DNA from: Thioalkalivibrio thiocyanoxidans ARh2
GTDB taxonomy: Bacteria > Pseudomonadota > Gammaproteobacteria > Ectothiorhodospirales > Ectothiorhodospiraceae
Length of the DNA stretch: 64,000 nucleotides
Direction: 5' to 3'
NCBI RefSeq assembly: GCF_000385215.1
Contig: NZ_ARQK01000054.1
Location: forward strand, 24,346 to 88,345
The position numbers and the translations under genes were made by a program. The notes under the pieces were generated by a model that worked only from the letters and a program-made list of their open reading frames with translations, was not told the DNA's origin and did not search any database. Shown piece by piece: positions 56,984 through 64,000 of this stretch (positions are counted from its first letter, which is position 1; each line of letters begins with the position of its first letter).

Positions 56984-58116
56984 GGCGAGACGGGCGCGGC
57001 ATCCGCCACGGCATCCTGGAACAGGGCCTGGTAGCGCCCGGACACGGCCTCGAGGGCGTAATGCGATTCCATGCGCGCGCGTGCTTCGCCCCCCAGCCCG
57101 CGCAGGTGCGCACGGCCATGGCCGATGGCCCGAGTAATGGCGTCGGCCAGGTCCAGCGGCTCGGGACTTGCGGCGACGAAACCGGTTGACCCCACCACGC
57201 TGGCGGCATCGCCGATATCCGTGACCACGGCCGGGATGCCGCAGGCCATGGCCTCGCCGACTACATTGGGGAACCCCTCGCCCCAGCGCGAGGGCAGTAC
57301 CAGCAGATCCAGGCCCGGGTAGAGGGCTTCGGGTTCGGGGGTAGGCGGCAGCAGTGTCACATACCGGTCCATCCCGTGTTCGCGAATGGCCCGGGCCAGC
57401 GGATTGTCCTCCGCGGACACCCCGGTACCCACCATGACGCAGTGCATGTCTGCCCCCGCTTCGACCAGGCGCGCCATCGCGGCCACCAGAGCTGCATGGT
57501 TCTTCATCGGATGGGCACGCCCCACCATGCCCAGCAGCCAGGTATCCGGACCGATGCCCAGCTGCGCGCGCAGTTCAACGGGGGCATCCGGGGCGGGATG
57601 AAAACGCTCCAGGTCAAAGCCGTTGGGCAGCACCACGCGGCGATCCGCCGAAAACCCCAGGGCCTCGTGCTGTGCCGCAGCGGTCGCGCTGTTGTAGACG
57701 ATCCGGGCCGGATGCCGCGACAGCCAGGCCCCGGAACGGATCACCCAGCGGGTCCCGCGTTTCTCGTGCGCCAGGTCGTGCACCGAGTGGCGCACGTTCC
57801 AGAACACCGGGCCCTGATGGCCCAGGCGCCGGGTCAGCAAGGCCGCCAGGTTGCCGTGGTACATCCAGCCCATCACGCCATCGGGCTGATAGGCGGCCAG
57901 TGCTCGGCGCAGCGCGGCGATCCATCCCGTGGAGAGGGGGTTGCGCAGTCTTCCGGTATAGACCGGGATGCCCTGCGCGCGAATGTCGCCGGCCATCACC
58001 CCGGGCTCCTTGAGTGCGAACACGGCGCCGGCGTCCGGTGCCGCGCGCAGCAGGTTGCCCAGCTGGCGTTCCGCGCCGCCCTGGCCGAGCCCGTTGATCA
58101 CGTGCAGGATCTTCAC
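56980..58116 (-). CDS. Glycosyltransferase family 4
   Basis: 378 residues from a GTG at 58116 (VKILHVINGLGQGGAERQL), with GGAGAG upstream. GT-B fold. The N-terminal GLGQGGAERQL is the typical GT4 acceptor-side loop and the C-terminal E-x7-E motif is EGFPNVVGE. NVRHSVHDLAHEKRGTRWVIR lies in the acceptor region. It overlaps the CapK-like gene stop by four bases (GTGA). Confidence 0.9.
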   Translation of the reverse strand: MKILHVINGLGQGGAERQLGNLLRAAPDAGAVFALKEPGVMAGDIRAQGIPVYTGRLRNPLSTGWIAALRRALAAYQPDGVMGWMYHGNLAALLTRRLGHQGPVFWNVRHSVHDLAHEKRGTRWVIRSGAWLSRHPARIVYNSATAAAQHEALGFSADRRVVLPNGFDLERFHPAPDAPVELRAQLGIGPDTWLLGMVGRAHPMKNHAALVAAMARLVEAGADMHCVMVGTGVSAEDNPLARAIREHGMDRYVTLLPPTPEPEALYPGLDLLVLPSRWGEGFPNVVGEAMACGIPAVVTDIGDAASVVGSTGFVAASPEPLDLADAITRAIGHGRAHLRGLGGEARARMESHYALEAVSGRYQALFQDAVADAAPVSP

Positions 58117-59450
58117 TGCCGACTCTCCTGCAGCTCGCTGATTACATGCAGATGCTTGCCACTGGGCGACGGCGGAATCTCGTCCACACGCTCGACATCC
58201 AGGCGTGTGTTCGCGCCGAGTTGCTCGCGGATTACGGGCTCCAGGCGTGCCTGCAGACGCCGTTCGCGCTCTCCCTGCGGGGCACGGTCGATGGGGATCA
58301 GGCGCAGGCGGATATGTTCTTTTGCGTGCTGGACCCACTGGTACTGTCCGATCCAGTCTTCCGGGTACAGCAACTGGCGCAGCCACCCGCCGAATACGAC
58401 GGCACCGTTGGCGCCGCGGATGTGGTCGGTCACGCGCCCCCATACCCCCTCCAGCAGCGGCCATTCACGCCCGCAATCGCAGGTCTCTCCGGACCAGCTG
58501 GCCAGGTCGCCGATCGCATAGCGCAGCAGGGGCATGCTGTGGTTCGTCAGCGAGGTGACCACGACCCGCCCAACGGTACCGGGTGGTGTCGGGCGGCCGG
58601 CGTCGTCGAGGATCTCGAGGTACTGGGTCAACGGGTTCACGTGGAGCCCGCGGTGACGCTCGCATTCGCAGGCGATGTCACCCACTTCGCGCGAGCCGTA
58701 GCGGTTGAACACCGGGGCATCGAATGCCTCCTCGATGGTCTCGCGCATGTCGGGAAAGAGGGTGCCGGCCGAGCTCAGCACGCTGCCGATACCCGGCATA
58801 CGGACCCCCCGGCGCAGGACATGCCGGGCCAGTTCGTGGCCACTCTCCGCATAGATCTGCAACTGAGTGGGTGGCGCGGCACGCAGCTGCTCGAGGTGCG
58901 CGTCCATCGTCTCCGGATCCATCCGGTAGGCGTTCAGCAGGGTACGATTCTTCAGGCGCTCGGCGAGGCGGCGGGTGCCGCGGGGCGCGGTCAGGTCGCG
59001 CGAAGCCGCCCACAGAACGGCCTTGGGCTGACCCGGGCGATAGCCGGTCCAGCCGTCGAACAGGGCCTTGGTGGCGCGACCCCAGCGGCGGTATGTCGTG
59101 TCCTGATAGAAGGTGGCGGGCTCGCCGGTGGAGCCCCCCGAGGTGTTGCGCCGCAGCCCGGGACGGGGCCGCTCCGAGCACAGTCGCTCGCCCTCGCGAC
59201 GGATGGTGTCCTTGTCGAGGACCGGGAGCGACAGCAGCGTCGCCACCGGATCGGCGTTGATGGCGTCAGCCTCCGGCAACAGTTCCCGGTAGTACGGCAC
59301 GTCGGCGCGTGCCTGTACCAGCAGATGCGCCAGCCGTTCCACCTGCAAGCGCTGCAGGGCGGGGAAGGACAGCCACTCGGCCCGGCGCAGCGCGGCATAT
59401 TCGCGCGGGCCGGAGAGCCAGGGGAGGAGGGCACCAAAGGCCAGGGACAT
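58113..59450 (-). CDS. CapK/PaaK-like AMP-binding protein
   Basis: 445 residues. Member of the adenylate-forming family related to phenylacetate-CoA ligase: phosphate loop NTSGGSTGEPATFYQD, the NRYGSREVGDIACEC motif (YGxxE region), and YAIGDLASW. It contains an extra cysteine pair (ETCDCGREW). Such CapK homologues are frequent in capsule loci but few have known substrates; they could activate an acyl group for glycan decoration. 12 bases separate it from the PP-loop gene upstream. Confidence 0.85.
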   Translation of the reverse strand: MSLAFGALLPWLSGPREYAALRRAEWLSFPALQRLQVERLAHLLVQARADVPYYRELLPEADAINADPVATLLSLPVLDKDTIRREGERLCSERPRPGLRRNTSGGSTGEPATFYQDTTYRRWGRATKALFDGWTGYRPGQPKAVLWAASRDLTAPRGTRRLAERLKNRTLLNAYRMDPETMDAHLEQLRAAPPTQLQIYAESGHELARHVLRRGVRMPGIGSVLSSAGTLFPDMRETIEEAFDAPVFNRYGSREVGDIACECERHRGLHVNPLTQYLEILDDAGRPTPPGTVGRVVVTSLTNHSMPLLRYAIGDLASWSGETCDCGREWPLLEGVWGRVTDHIRGANGAVVFGGWLRQLLYPEDWIGQYQWVQHAKEHIRLRLIPIDRAPQGERERRLQARLEPVIREQLGANTRLDVERVDEIPPSPSGKHLHVISELQESRQ

Positions 59451-59462
59451 CGCGGCTGGGCC

Positions 59463-60182
59463 TCAGGCGTCGGCGGTGCGCATCGAGCGCAGGCTGGAGC
59501 GCGCGCGTCGGGCGAGCTCCAGCAGCGGCCCCAGGCGCGAATACTGGATCGTGCGCCGCGACTCGCGCGAGAAGCGGCAGGGCTGACAGTGACCGCAGGG
59601 CTGGCCGAGGATCGGCGAGTGGCAGAACCAGGACTGTTCGAGCAGCGGCAGGAAGCCCTTGGCCTCGGCGTCGTACTTCATCGCCTCCTTGGTGACCGAC
59701 AGCAACGGGAAGCGGTAGTACTGGAACAGCTCCCAGGCAAAGTCGTCCTCGCGAAAGCGGAAATCCCCGTACTGCGGGTTGCGGAACAGCCGCTCCTGCA
59801 GCTCGGTGCCGGCCTCGTGACCGGTAAGCGACAGCTCCAGGTCCCGCAGGCCCTCCTGCTCGCACAGGCGGGCGAGCCAGTCGTACTGGGTACCCACATG
59901 CACCTCGCTGGCCAGACGATGGTAGAGCTCGGTGATGTTCGGGTCCTCGAGGATGTCGCTGCGCAGATAGACCCGAACCGGCGCCACGCGCCCGCGGGCC
60001 TCTGCACGTGCCTCGATGCCCGCGCGGATGCTGGCCATGGCCCGCAACTCGTACACATAGGATTTCCGGCGCGGGTCCAGCACGTAGATCGGCTGTACCT
60101 TGCGGCTGCGATACAGCGCCAGGTCCAGCAGGCGGTAGCTGGAATCCCAGCCGCCCGTCCACAGTAGTTTGATCGCATGCAT
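59463..60182 (-). CDS. QueC-like PP-loop ATPase within the polysaccharide operon
   Basis: 239 residues; AGGAGA six bases before the ATG. The N-type ATP-pyrophosphatase loop is WTGGWDSSY (8-16), matching SGG(L/W)DS of QueC and ExsB-like enzymes. A Cys quartet, Cys187, Cys196, Cys199 and Cys202 (C-x8-CGHCQPC), closely mirrors the QueC zinc site of this same genome (Cys190, 200, 203, 206). The preQ0 substrate segment (VDYSGYPDC) is missing, so the substrate is different. Neighbours (ATP-grasp, CapK) suggest an amide- or nitrile-forming step on a sugar or acyl group. Confidence 0.8.
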   Translation of the reverse strand: MHAIKLLWTGGWDSSYRLLDLALYRSRKVQPIYVLDPRRKSYVYELRAMASIRAGIEARAEARGRVAPVRVYLRSDILEDPNITELYHRLASEVHVGTQYDWLARLCEQEGLRDLELSLTGHEAGTELQERLFRNPQYGDFRFREDDFAWELFQYYRFPLLSVTKEAMKYDAEAKGFLPLLEQSWFCHSPILGQPCGHCQPCRFSRESRRTIQYSRLGPLLELARRARSSLRSMRTADA

Positions 60183-60209
60183 GTCGTTCTCCTGATGGCG
60201 ATGGCGGGA

Positions 60210-61295
60210 TCAGCGCGGGTAGCCGCGCGGGACCGAGGGCAGCAGCGGACCGAAGCAGGACTCGTTGCGCGACCAGGCCACCTGCTCGGCGTTCCATTCG
60301 AGGATCACGGGGTTTCCGCTGGCCTGAATGCAGACGTCCCAGCCAATGAAGCGCAGATAGGGGATGCGGCGATGGGCGTTCAGGCACAGCTCGCGAACCG
60401 CCCCGAAGTTGGGGATCCGGCAATCCTTGACGTCCACACCGCTGTCGGGGTGGACCGATCCGATGCTGACGCAGACCGGGTCGCGCAGGTGTCCGTCCAG
60501 CCAGCCGTCGCCATCGACACCGACGAAATAGCCCCCGGTGGAGACGTTGTCGGTGCGCTGTCCCTCGCGCCCCAGACGGAGGAAATGGTTCAGGATGCGC
60601 AACTCCCCGGACTCCGGATCAAGGAAGGTCAGCACCCTCAGGGTGTTGACCGAGCTGGCGTTGATTCGCGCGATGTCCGGGTGTTGCTCGATCAGGGGCT
60701 GCACGATGCAGTTGCCCGGGACCTTGCCGAGTTCCTCGGCCACCTGTTCGGCGGTGGTAAAGGTCACGCCGAGGCCCTGGCGCCCCTCGTCGGGCTTGAT
60801 TACGTAGGTCTGGCCCGTGTCGAGTCGCGAGAGGGCGGCTTCCAGTGGTTCCGGTGTCCCCTGGGCATCCAGGTACTGGCCACCCACGCGCACGAAGACC
60901 GGTGGTACCACACTCTCCGGGAACAGGCGCGAATCCATGGTCTTGAGGCCGCTCAGGCGGCGGATGTCCTGCCGGTTCCAGAGCGGGTTGAGGTGTTCGG
61001 TGTAGTAGTCGTCGCCGATCCAGCCCTCGACGAACTCGCGGCGTACCTCGGTGTAGGCGGCCAGCCATGGCCACCAGGTGTCGCTGCCGTAGGTGTCGGC
61101 CGCGTAACGCTTGATCCGCTGCAGAATCGGGCGTGTGACCGCGGATTCGCCATGCGCGCGGATGAGTTTCTCGCGCCACTGGATGGCAATCTTGCGCGAC
61201 TTCTGCAGATGGCGCAGATGGACTGCGCGCGCGATGGTGCGGGCGATGCGCCCGCTGTTCTTGATCTGCAGCGGCTGGGATTGAACGTGCGTCAC
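60210..61295 (-). CDS. ATP-grasp protein, sugar-transfer-associated type
   Basis: 361 residues from a GTG at 61295 with GAGGAA eight bases ahead; an ATG at 61337 overlapping the ABC gene stop is an alternative without a ribosome site. ATP-grasp signatures: VIKPDEGRQGLGV (ATP lysine and small loop), INASSVNTLRVLTFLD, and the metal ligands near WDVCIQASGNPVILEWNAEQ. This resembles the family found next to polysaccharide genes (sugar-transfer associated ATP-grasp). ATP-grasp enzymes usually make amide or ester bonds through acyl phosphates. Confidence 0.82.
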   Translation of the reverse strand: MTHVQSQPLQIKNSGRIARTIARAVHLRHLQKSRKIAIQWREKLIRAHGESAVTRPILQRIKRYAADTYGSDTWWPWLAAYTEVRREFVEGWIGDDYYTEHLNPLWNRQDIRRLSGLKTMDSRLFPESVVPPVFVRVGGQYLDAQGTPEPLEAALSRLDTGQTYVIKPDEGRQGLGVTFTTAEQVAEELGKVPGNCIVQPLIEQHPDIARINASSVNTLRVLTFLDPESGELRILNHFLRLGREGQRTDNVSTGGYFVGVDGDGWLDGHLRDPVCVSIGSVHPDSGVDVKDCRIPNFGAVRELCLNAHRRIPYLRFIGWDVCIQASGNPVILEWNAEQVAWSRNESCFGPLLPSVPRGYPR

Positions 61296-61329
61296 GGCAG
61301 TTTCCTCGCGTTGGGTCGGCACGGCGGGC

Positions 61330-63165
61330 TCACCCATGGGTGCCGGAGGCCGGGGGTTCGGGAACGGGCTGGACCTGGGGTGTATCCGCTTCGGGCTGGG
61401 CGACCAGTTCGTCGAAGTGGCCCACCGACGCGAACGACCCGCGCTCCAGGTGGGCGACCTGATCGCAGGCGCGCACGGTGCTCAGGCGGTGCGCGATCAG
61501 GATGATGGTCTTGCTGCGCGACAGGGACTCGATCGCCTCCATCACGGCGCGCTCGGTCGCGGTGTCCAGGGCGCTGGTGGCCTCGTCGAACACCAGGACG
61601 TCGGGGTCGTGGTAGAGGGCGCGGGCGATCCCGATGCGCTGGCGCTGGCCTCCGGACAGACGCACGCCGCGTTCGCCCACCATCGTGGCGTACTGTTCCG
61701 GCATGTCCTGAACGATGAAGTCGTGCACCTGTGCCATACGTGCACAGCGTTCGACACGCTCGTGGTCGATCTGCCCCGCGGGTATCCCCAGCGCGATGTT
61801 TTCGGCCACGGTGGAGTCGGTCAGGAAGATATCCTGGGGGACGTAGCCCAGGGACTGTTGCCAGGCGCGCAGATTGGCTTCCGTTACCGGTTGGCCATCC
61901 ACCAGGATGGCGCCCTGGGTCGGGCGCAGCAGGCCCAGCAGGACATCGACCAGCGTGGTCTTGCCGGAGCCGGTGGTGCCGATGATCCCGACGGAACTGC
62001 CGACCGGGATCTCCAGGTTGATGGACTGAAGCGCGGGCCGGTGGCCGCCCGGGTAGGTGTAGTCGATGCCCTTGAGTTCGATGCGCTTGTGCGGCACCAG
62101 CGGCCGGGGGGCTTGTCGATGCAACTCCGCCAGGGCCTCGCGTTCGCGCAGGTCTTCGGTCACGCTCTCCACGGCGGCGGCGCCGAAGCGAAGCTTCGCA
62201 AGGCCCGCGTAGATGTGCTGCGCGGCCGGCAGCAGGCGGTAGCCGGCAAAGGCGTACAGCCCGAGGATCGGCAGGATCTCGCCCAGCGCATCCGTACCGG
62301 TGCCGCCCTGGGTGTGCAGCAGGATCAGGGTGAGCCCGATGATGCCGCCGAAGCCGATCGCCTCGATCAGGAATTTGGGCACCTGGGAGATGGTCTGGTT
62401 GGTCGCCTGGTGCCGGGCCTGGCGCTTGGAGGGGGCATCGAAGCGCGACAGGTAGGCGTGTTCGCGACCCAGCAGCTTGATGTCCTTGATGCCACCGAGG
62501 GCCTCGCCGGCGGCGGTGAAACGTTGCTGGTTGGCGCGCGAGCGGTCGCGGCCGATGCGCCCGAGCAGGCCGCGCACGAACACGAAGATCGTGCCGTACA
62601 CACCACCGATGACGACCGCGACCCCCAGCGCCAGCCACGGATCCACGAAGATCAGCAGCGCGACGATGGCGATGGTCACGACCAGGTAGGCGATCATCGT
62701 GATCCCGGGACGGAAGACGTTCAGCACCAGCTGGTCGACCTCCGACAGGATGCTCTTCGCCATGTCGCCGCTATGGCGATTGAGGAAGAACGCATACGGC
62801 TGGCGCAGGTAGGTCTCGAGCAGCCGCTTGCCAAGACTGTGCCGGCGCATCTCGATGAAGCGGTTCATCGCATAGTGCGTGAGCGTGCGAAACACCGCCG
62901 AGAACAGGATCAGCGCGAAGGCCGCCGCACCCAGCGCAAAGATGAACTGGTCCACCGAGGCAAAGCCCAGCCCCGTGTAGAGATAATTCAGGACCGGATT
63001 GGTGTTGACCAGATCCGGATTTCCCAGCACGGACAGAAACGGCATGATCGAGGCGACGCCGGCGGTCTCCAGTACCGCCATGACCATCACCATGCCCAGT
63101 ACCAGCGCACCCCGGCGCTTTTCCGCCGGGGTGAGTAGTTGCAGCGTCTTGCGGTAGACACCCAT
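61330..63165 (-). CDS. ABC exporter, MsbA/PglK-type lipid-linked glycan flippase
   Basis: 611 residues from the ATG at 63165, which shares its A with the stop of the epimerase gene. Six N-terminal membrane helices and a C-terminal NBD: Walker A GTTGSGKTT, signature [16 protein letters not shown], Walker B VLVFDEATSALD, switch His in IAHRLST. The architecture matches half-transporters such as MsbA and PglK; within a glycan operon, flipping an undecaprenyl-linked oligosaccharide is the likely role. No Wzx gene is seen in the locus. Confidence 0.9.
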   Translation of the reverse strand: MGVYRKTLQLLTPAEKRRGALVLGMVMVMAVLETAGVASIMPFLSVLGNPDLVNTNPVLNYLYTGLGFASVDQFIFALGAAAFALILFSAVFRTLTHYAMNRFIEMRRHSLGKRLLETYLRQPYAFFLNRHSGDMAKSILSEVDQLVLNVFRPGITMIAYLVVTIAIVALLIFVDPWLALGVAVVIGGVYGTIFVFVRGLLGRIGRDRSRANQQRFTAAGEALGGIKDIKLLGREHAYLSRFDAPSKRQARHQATNQTISQVPKFLIEAIGFGGIIGLTLILLHTQGGTGTDALGEILPILGLYAFAGYRLLPAAQHIYAGLAKLRFGAAAVESVTEDLREREALAELHRQAPRPLVPHKRIELKGIDYTYPGGHRPALQSINLEIPVGSSVGIIGTTGSGKTTLVDVLLGLLRPTQGAILVDGQPVTEANLRAWQQSLGYVPQDIFLTDSTVAENIALGIPAGQIDHERVERCARMAQVHDFIVQDMPEQYATMVGERGVRLSGGQRQRIGIARALYHDPDVLVFDEATSALDTATERAVMEAIESLSRSKTIILIAHRLSTVRACDQVAHLERGSFASVGHFDELVAQPEADTPQVQPVPEPPASGTHG

Positions 63166-64000
63166 CAGGCGGCTGCCCGGTAATACCCCAGGTACCACTC
63201 GACGAAGCGGGCGATGCCCTCCTCGACCGAGGTGGTGGGTTCATAGCCGGTATCGGTGCGCAGGGCCTCGACGTCGGCGTAGGTGTCCGGTACATCCCCC
63301 GGCTGCAGCGGCAGGAGGTTCTTCTCGGCCTTGCAGCCCAGGCAGTCCTCCAGTACCTCGATGTAGTGCATCAGCTCCACCGGGCGATGCGCCCCGATGT
63401 TGTAGAGCCGATAGGGGGCGGCGCTGGTGGCCGAATCCGGTGCCTCGCCGCTCCACTCGGGGCTGGGCTGGGCCGGACGGTCCAGCGTGCGGATCACACC
63501 CTCGACGATGTCGTCGATGTAGGTGAAGTCGCGCCGATGATGGCCGTAGTTGAAGACGTCGATCGGCTCGCCCGCCAGGATCTTCTTGGTGAACAGGAAC
63601 AGCGCCATGTCCGGACGGCCCCACGGGCCGTAGACGGTAAAGAAGCGCAGCCCCGTCACCGGGAGCTGGTACAGGTGCGCATAGGTATGCGCCATCAGCT
63701 CGTTGGCCTTCTTGCTCGCGGCGTAGAGGCTCAGCGGGTGGTCGACGTTGTCGTGCACCGAGAACGGCATGGTGGTGTTGGCGCCGTAGACGGAGCTGGA
63801 ACTGGCGTAGACCAGGTGCTCCACGCCGTTGTGCCGGCAGCCCTCCAGGATGTTGCCAAAACCGACCAGGTTGGTGTCGACATAGGCCGCCGGATTCTCC
63901 AGCGAATAGCGCACCCCGGCCTGGGCCGCCAGGTTCACCACCCGCTCCGGGCGGTGCTCGCGAAACACCCGGTCCATCGCGGCGCGGTCGGCGATGTCCT
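63165..64000 (-). CDS. NAD-dependent nucleotide-sugar epimerase, UDP-glucuronate 4-epimerase-like (5' end outside window)
   Basis: The frame is open to base 64000, so the NAD-binding N-terminus (GxxGxxG) lies outside. Visible sequence begins [12 protein letters not shown], then the SDR active site [11 protein letters not shown] and Tyr-x3-Lys in [31 protein letters not shown] is characteristic of the UDP-glucuronate/galacturonate 4-epimerases. A product such as UDP-galacturonate would fit the acidic-sugar theme given by the dehydrogenase downstream. Confidence 0.9.
   Translation of the reverse strand, partial: DIADRAAMDRVFREHRPERVVNLAAQAGVRYSLENPAAYVDTNLVGFGNILEGCRHNGVEHLVYASSSSVYGANTTMPFSVHDNVDHPLSLYAASKKANELMAHTYAHLYQLPVTGLRFFTVYGPWGRPDMALFLFTKKILAGEPIDVFNYGHHRRDFTYIDDIVEGVIRTLDRPAQPSPEWSGEAPDSATSAAPYRLYNIGAHRPVELMHYIEVLEDCLGCKAEKNLLPLQPGDVPDTYADVEALRTDTGYEPTTSVEEGIARFVEWYLGYYRAAA

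Noticed and set aside
61296..61337. ATG start at 61337 for the ATP-grasp protein
   Set aside because: No ribosome site there, while the GTG at 61295 has a clear GAGGAA ahead.

Overview
The window is a GC-rich, gene-dense stretch of a gammaproteobacterial chromosome. Four gene orders point there: tolB-pal-cpoB-queE-queC; tRNA-Leu-tig-clpP-clpX-lon-hup; cysM/exonuclease/rlmD; and exbB-exbD-lpxK-(Trm112)-kdsB. A YeeE/YedE-type sulfur-compound transporter and the overall protein style would fit a sulfur-oxidising Ectothiorhodospiraceae/Thioalkalivibrio-like host, but that placement is inference. There is no rRNA, CRISPR array, prophage or intact insertion sequence.

Layout. 1-4.1 kb: the end of the Tol-Pal operon (tolB cut by the left edge) running into preQ0 synthesis (queE, queC). 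4.2-5.5 kb: YeeE/YedE transporter. 5.6-12.7 kb: tRNA-Lys, tRNA-Leu, the proteostasis block tig-clpP-clpX-lon (a sigma32-like promoter lies before lon), then hup with a strong promoter and tRNA-Val/tRNA-Asp directly behind it. 12.9-18.0 kb: motility and signalling (motAB on the minus strand, a divergent HDOD protein, an Aer-like receptor). 18.0-20.7 kb: a long structured leader, mgtE, and an outer-membrane protein. 20.9-28.4 kb: ispG, two unknown membrane proteins, a retropepsin-like protein with an altered active-site motif, an MFS transporter, MarC, a cluster of dispersed palindromic repeats, and cysM. 28.4-37.8 kb: PolB-like exonuclease, rlmD, exbBD, a Kdo-transferase-like gene, lpxK, a Trm112-type protein, kdsB, ppiD and fabI. 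37.97-38.23 kb: a 253-bp nested palindromic element. 38.3-44.5 kb: a four-gene oligopeptide-type ABC importer. 44.5-46.9 kb: folD, a diguanylate cyclase, and a Pro-Arg-His-Lys tRNA cluster.

47.2-64 kb is a surface-polysaccharide locus. One gene (a CapD/FlaA1-type dehydratase) is on the plus strand. The other thirteen are on the minus strand in two tight blocks. The upstream block (64000 to 54274) holds a UDP-glucuronate-epimerase-like protein (cut by the right edge), an ABC flippase, an ATP-grasp protein, a QueC-like PP-loop ATPase, a CapK-type AMP-binding protein, a GT4, a polytopic membrane protein and a UDP-HexNAc dehydrogenase. The downstream block (54091 to 49297) holds a GT4, a PglC/WcaJ-type initiating transferase, an HpcH-type aldolase, a 2-hydroxyacid dehydrogenase and a WecA-like transferase. 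The run of PP-loop ATPase, ATP-grasp and CapK genes inside a glycan operon is the best candidate for an undescribed tailoring pathway. The most unusual non-coding feature is the 253-bp nested palindrome between fabI and the ABC importer.
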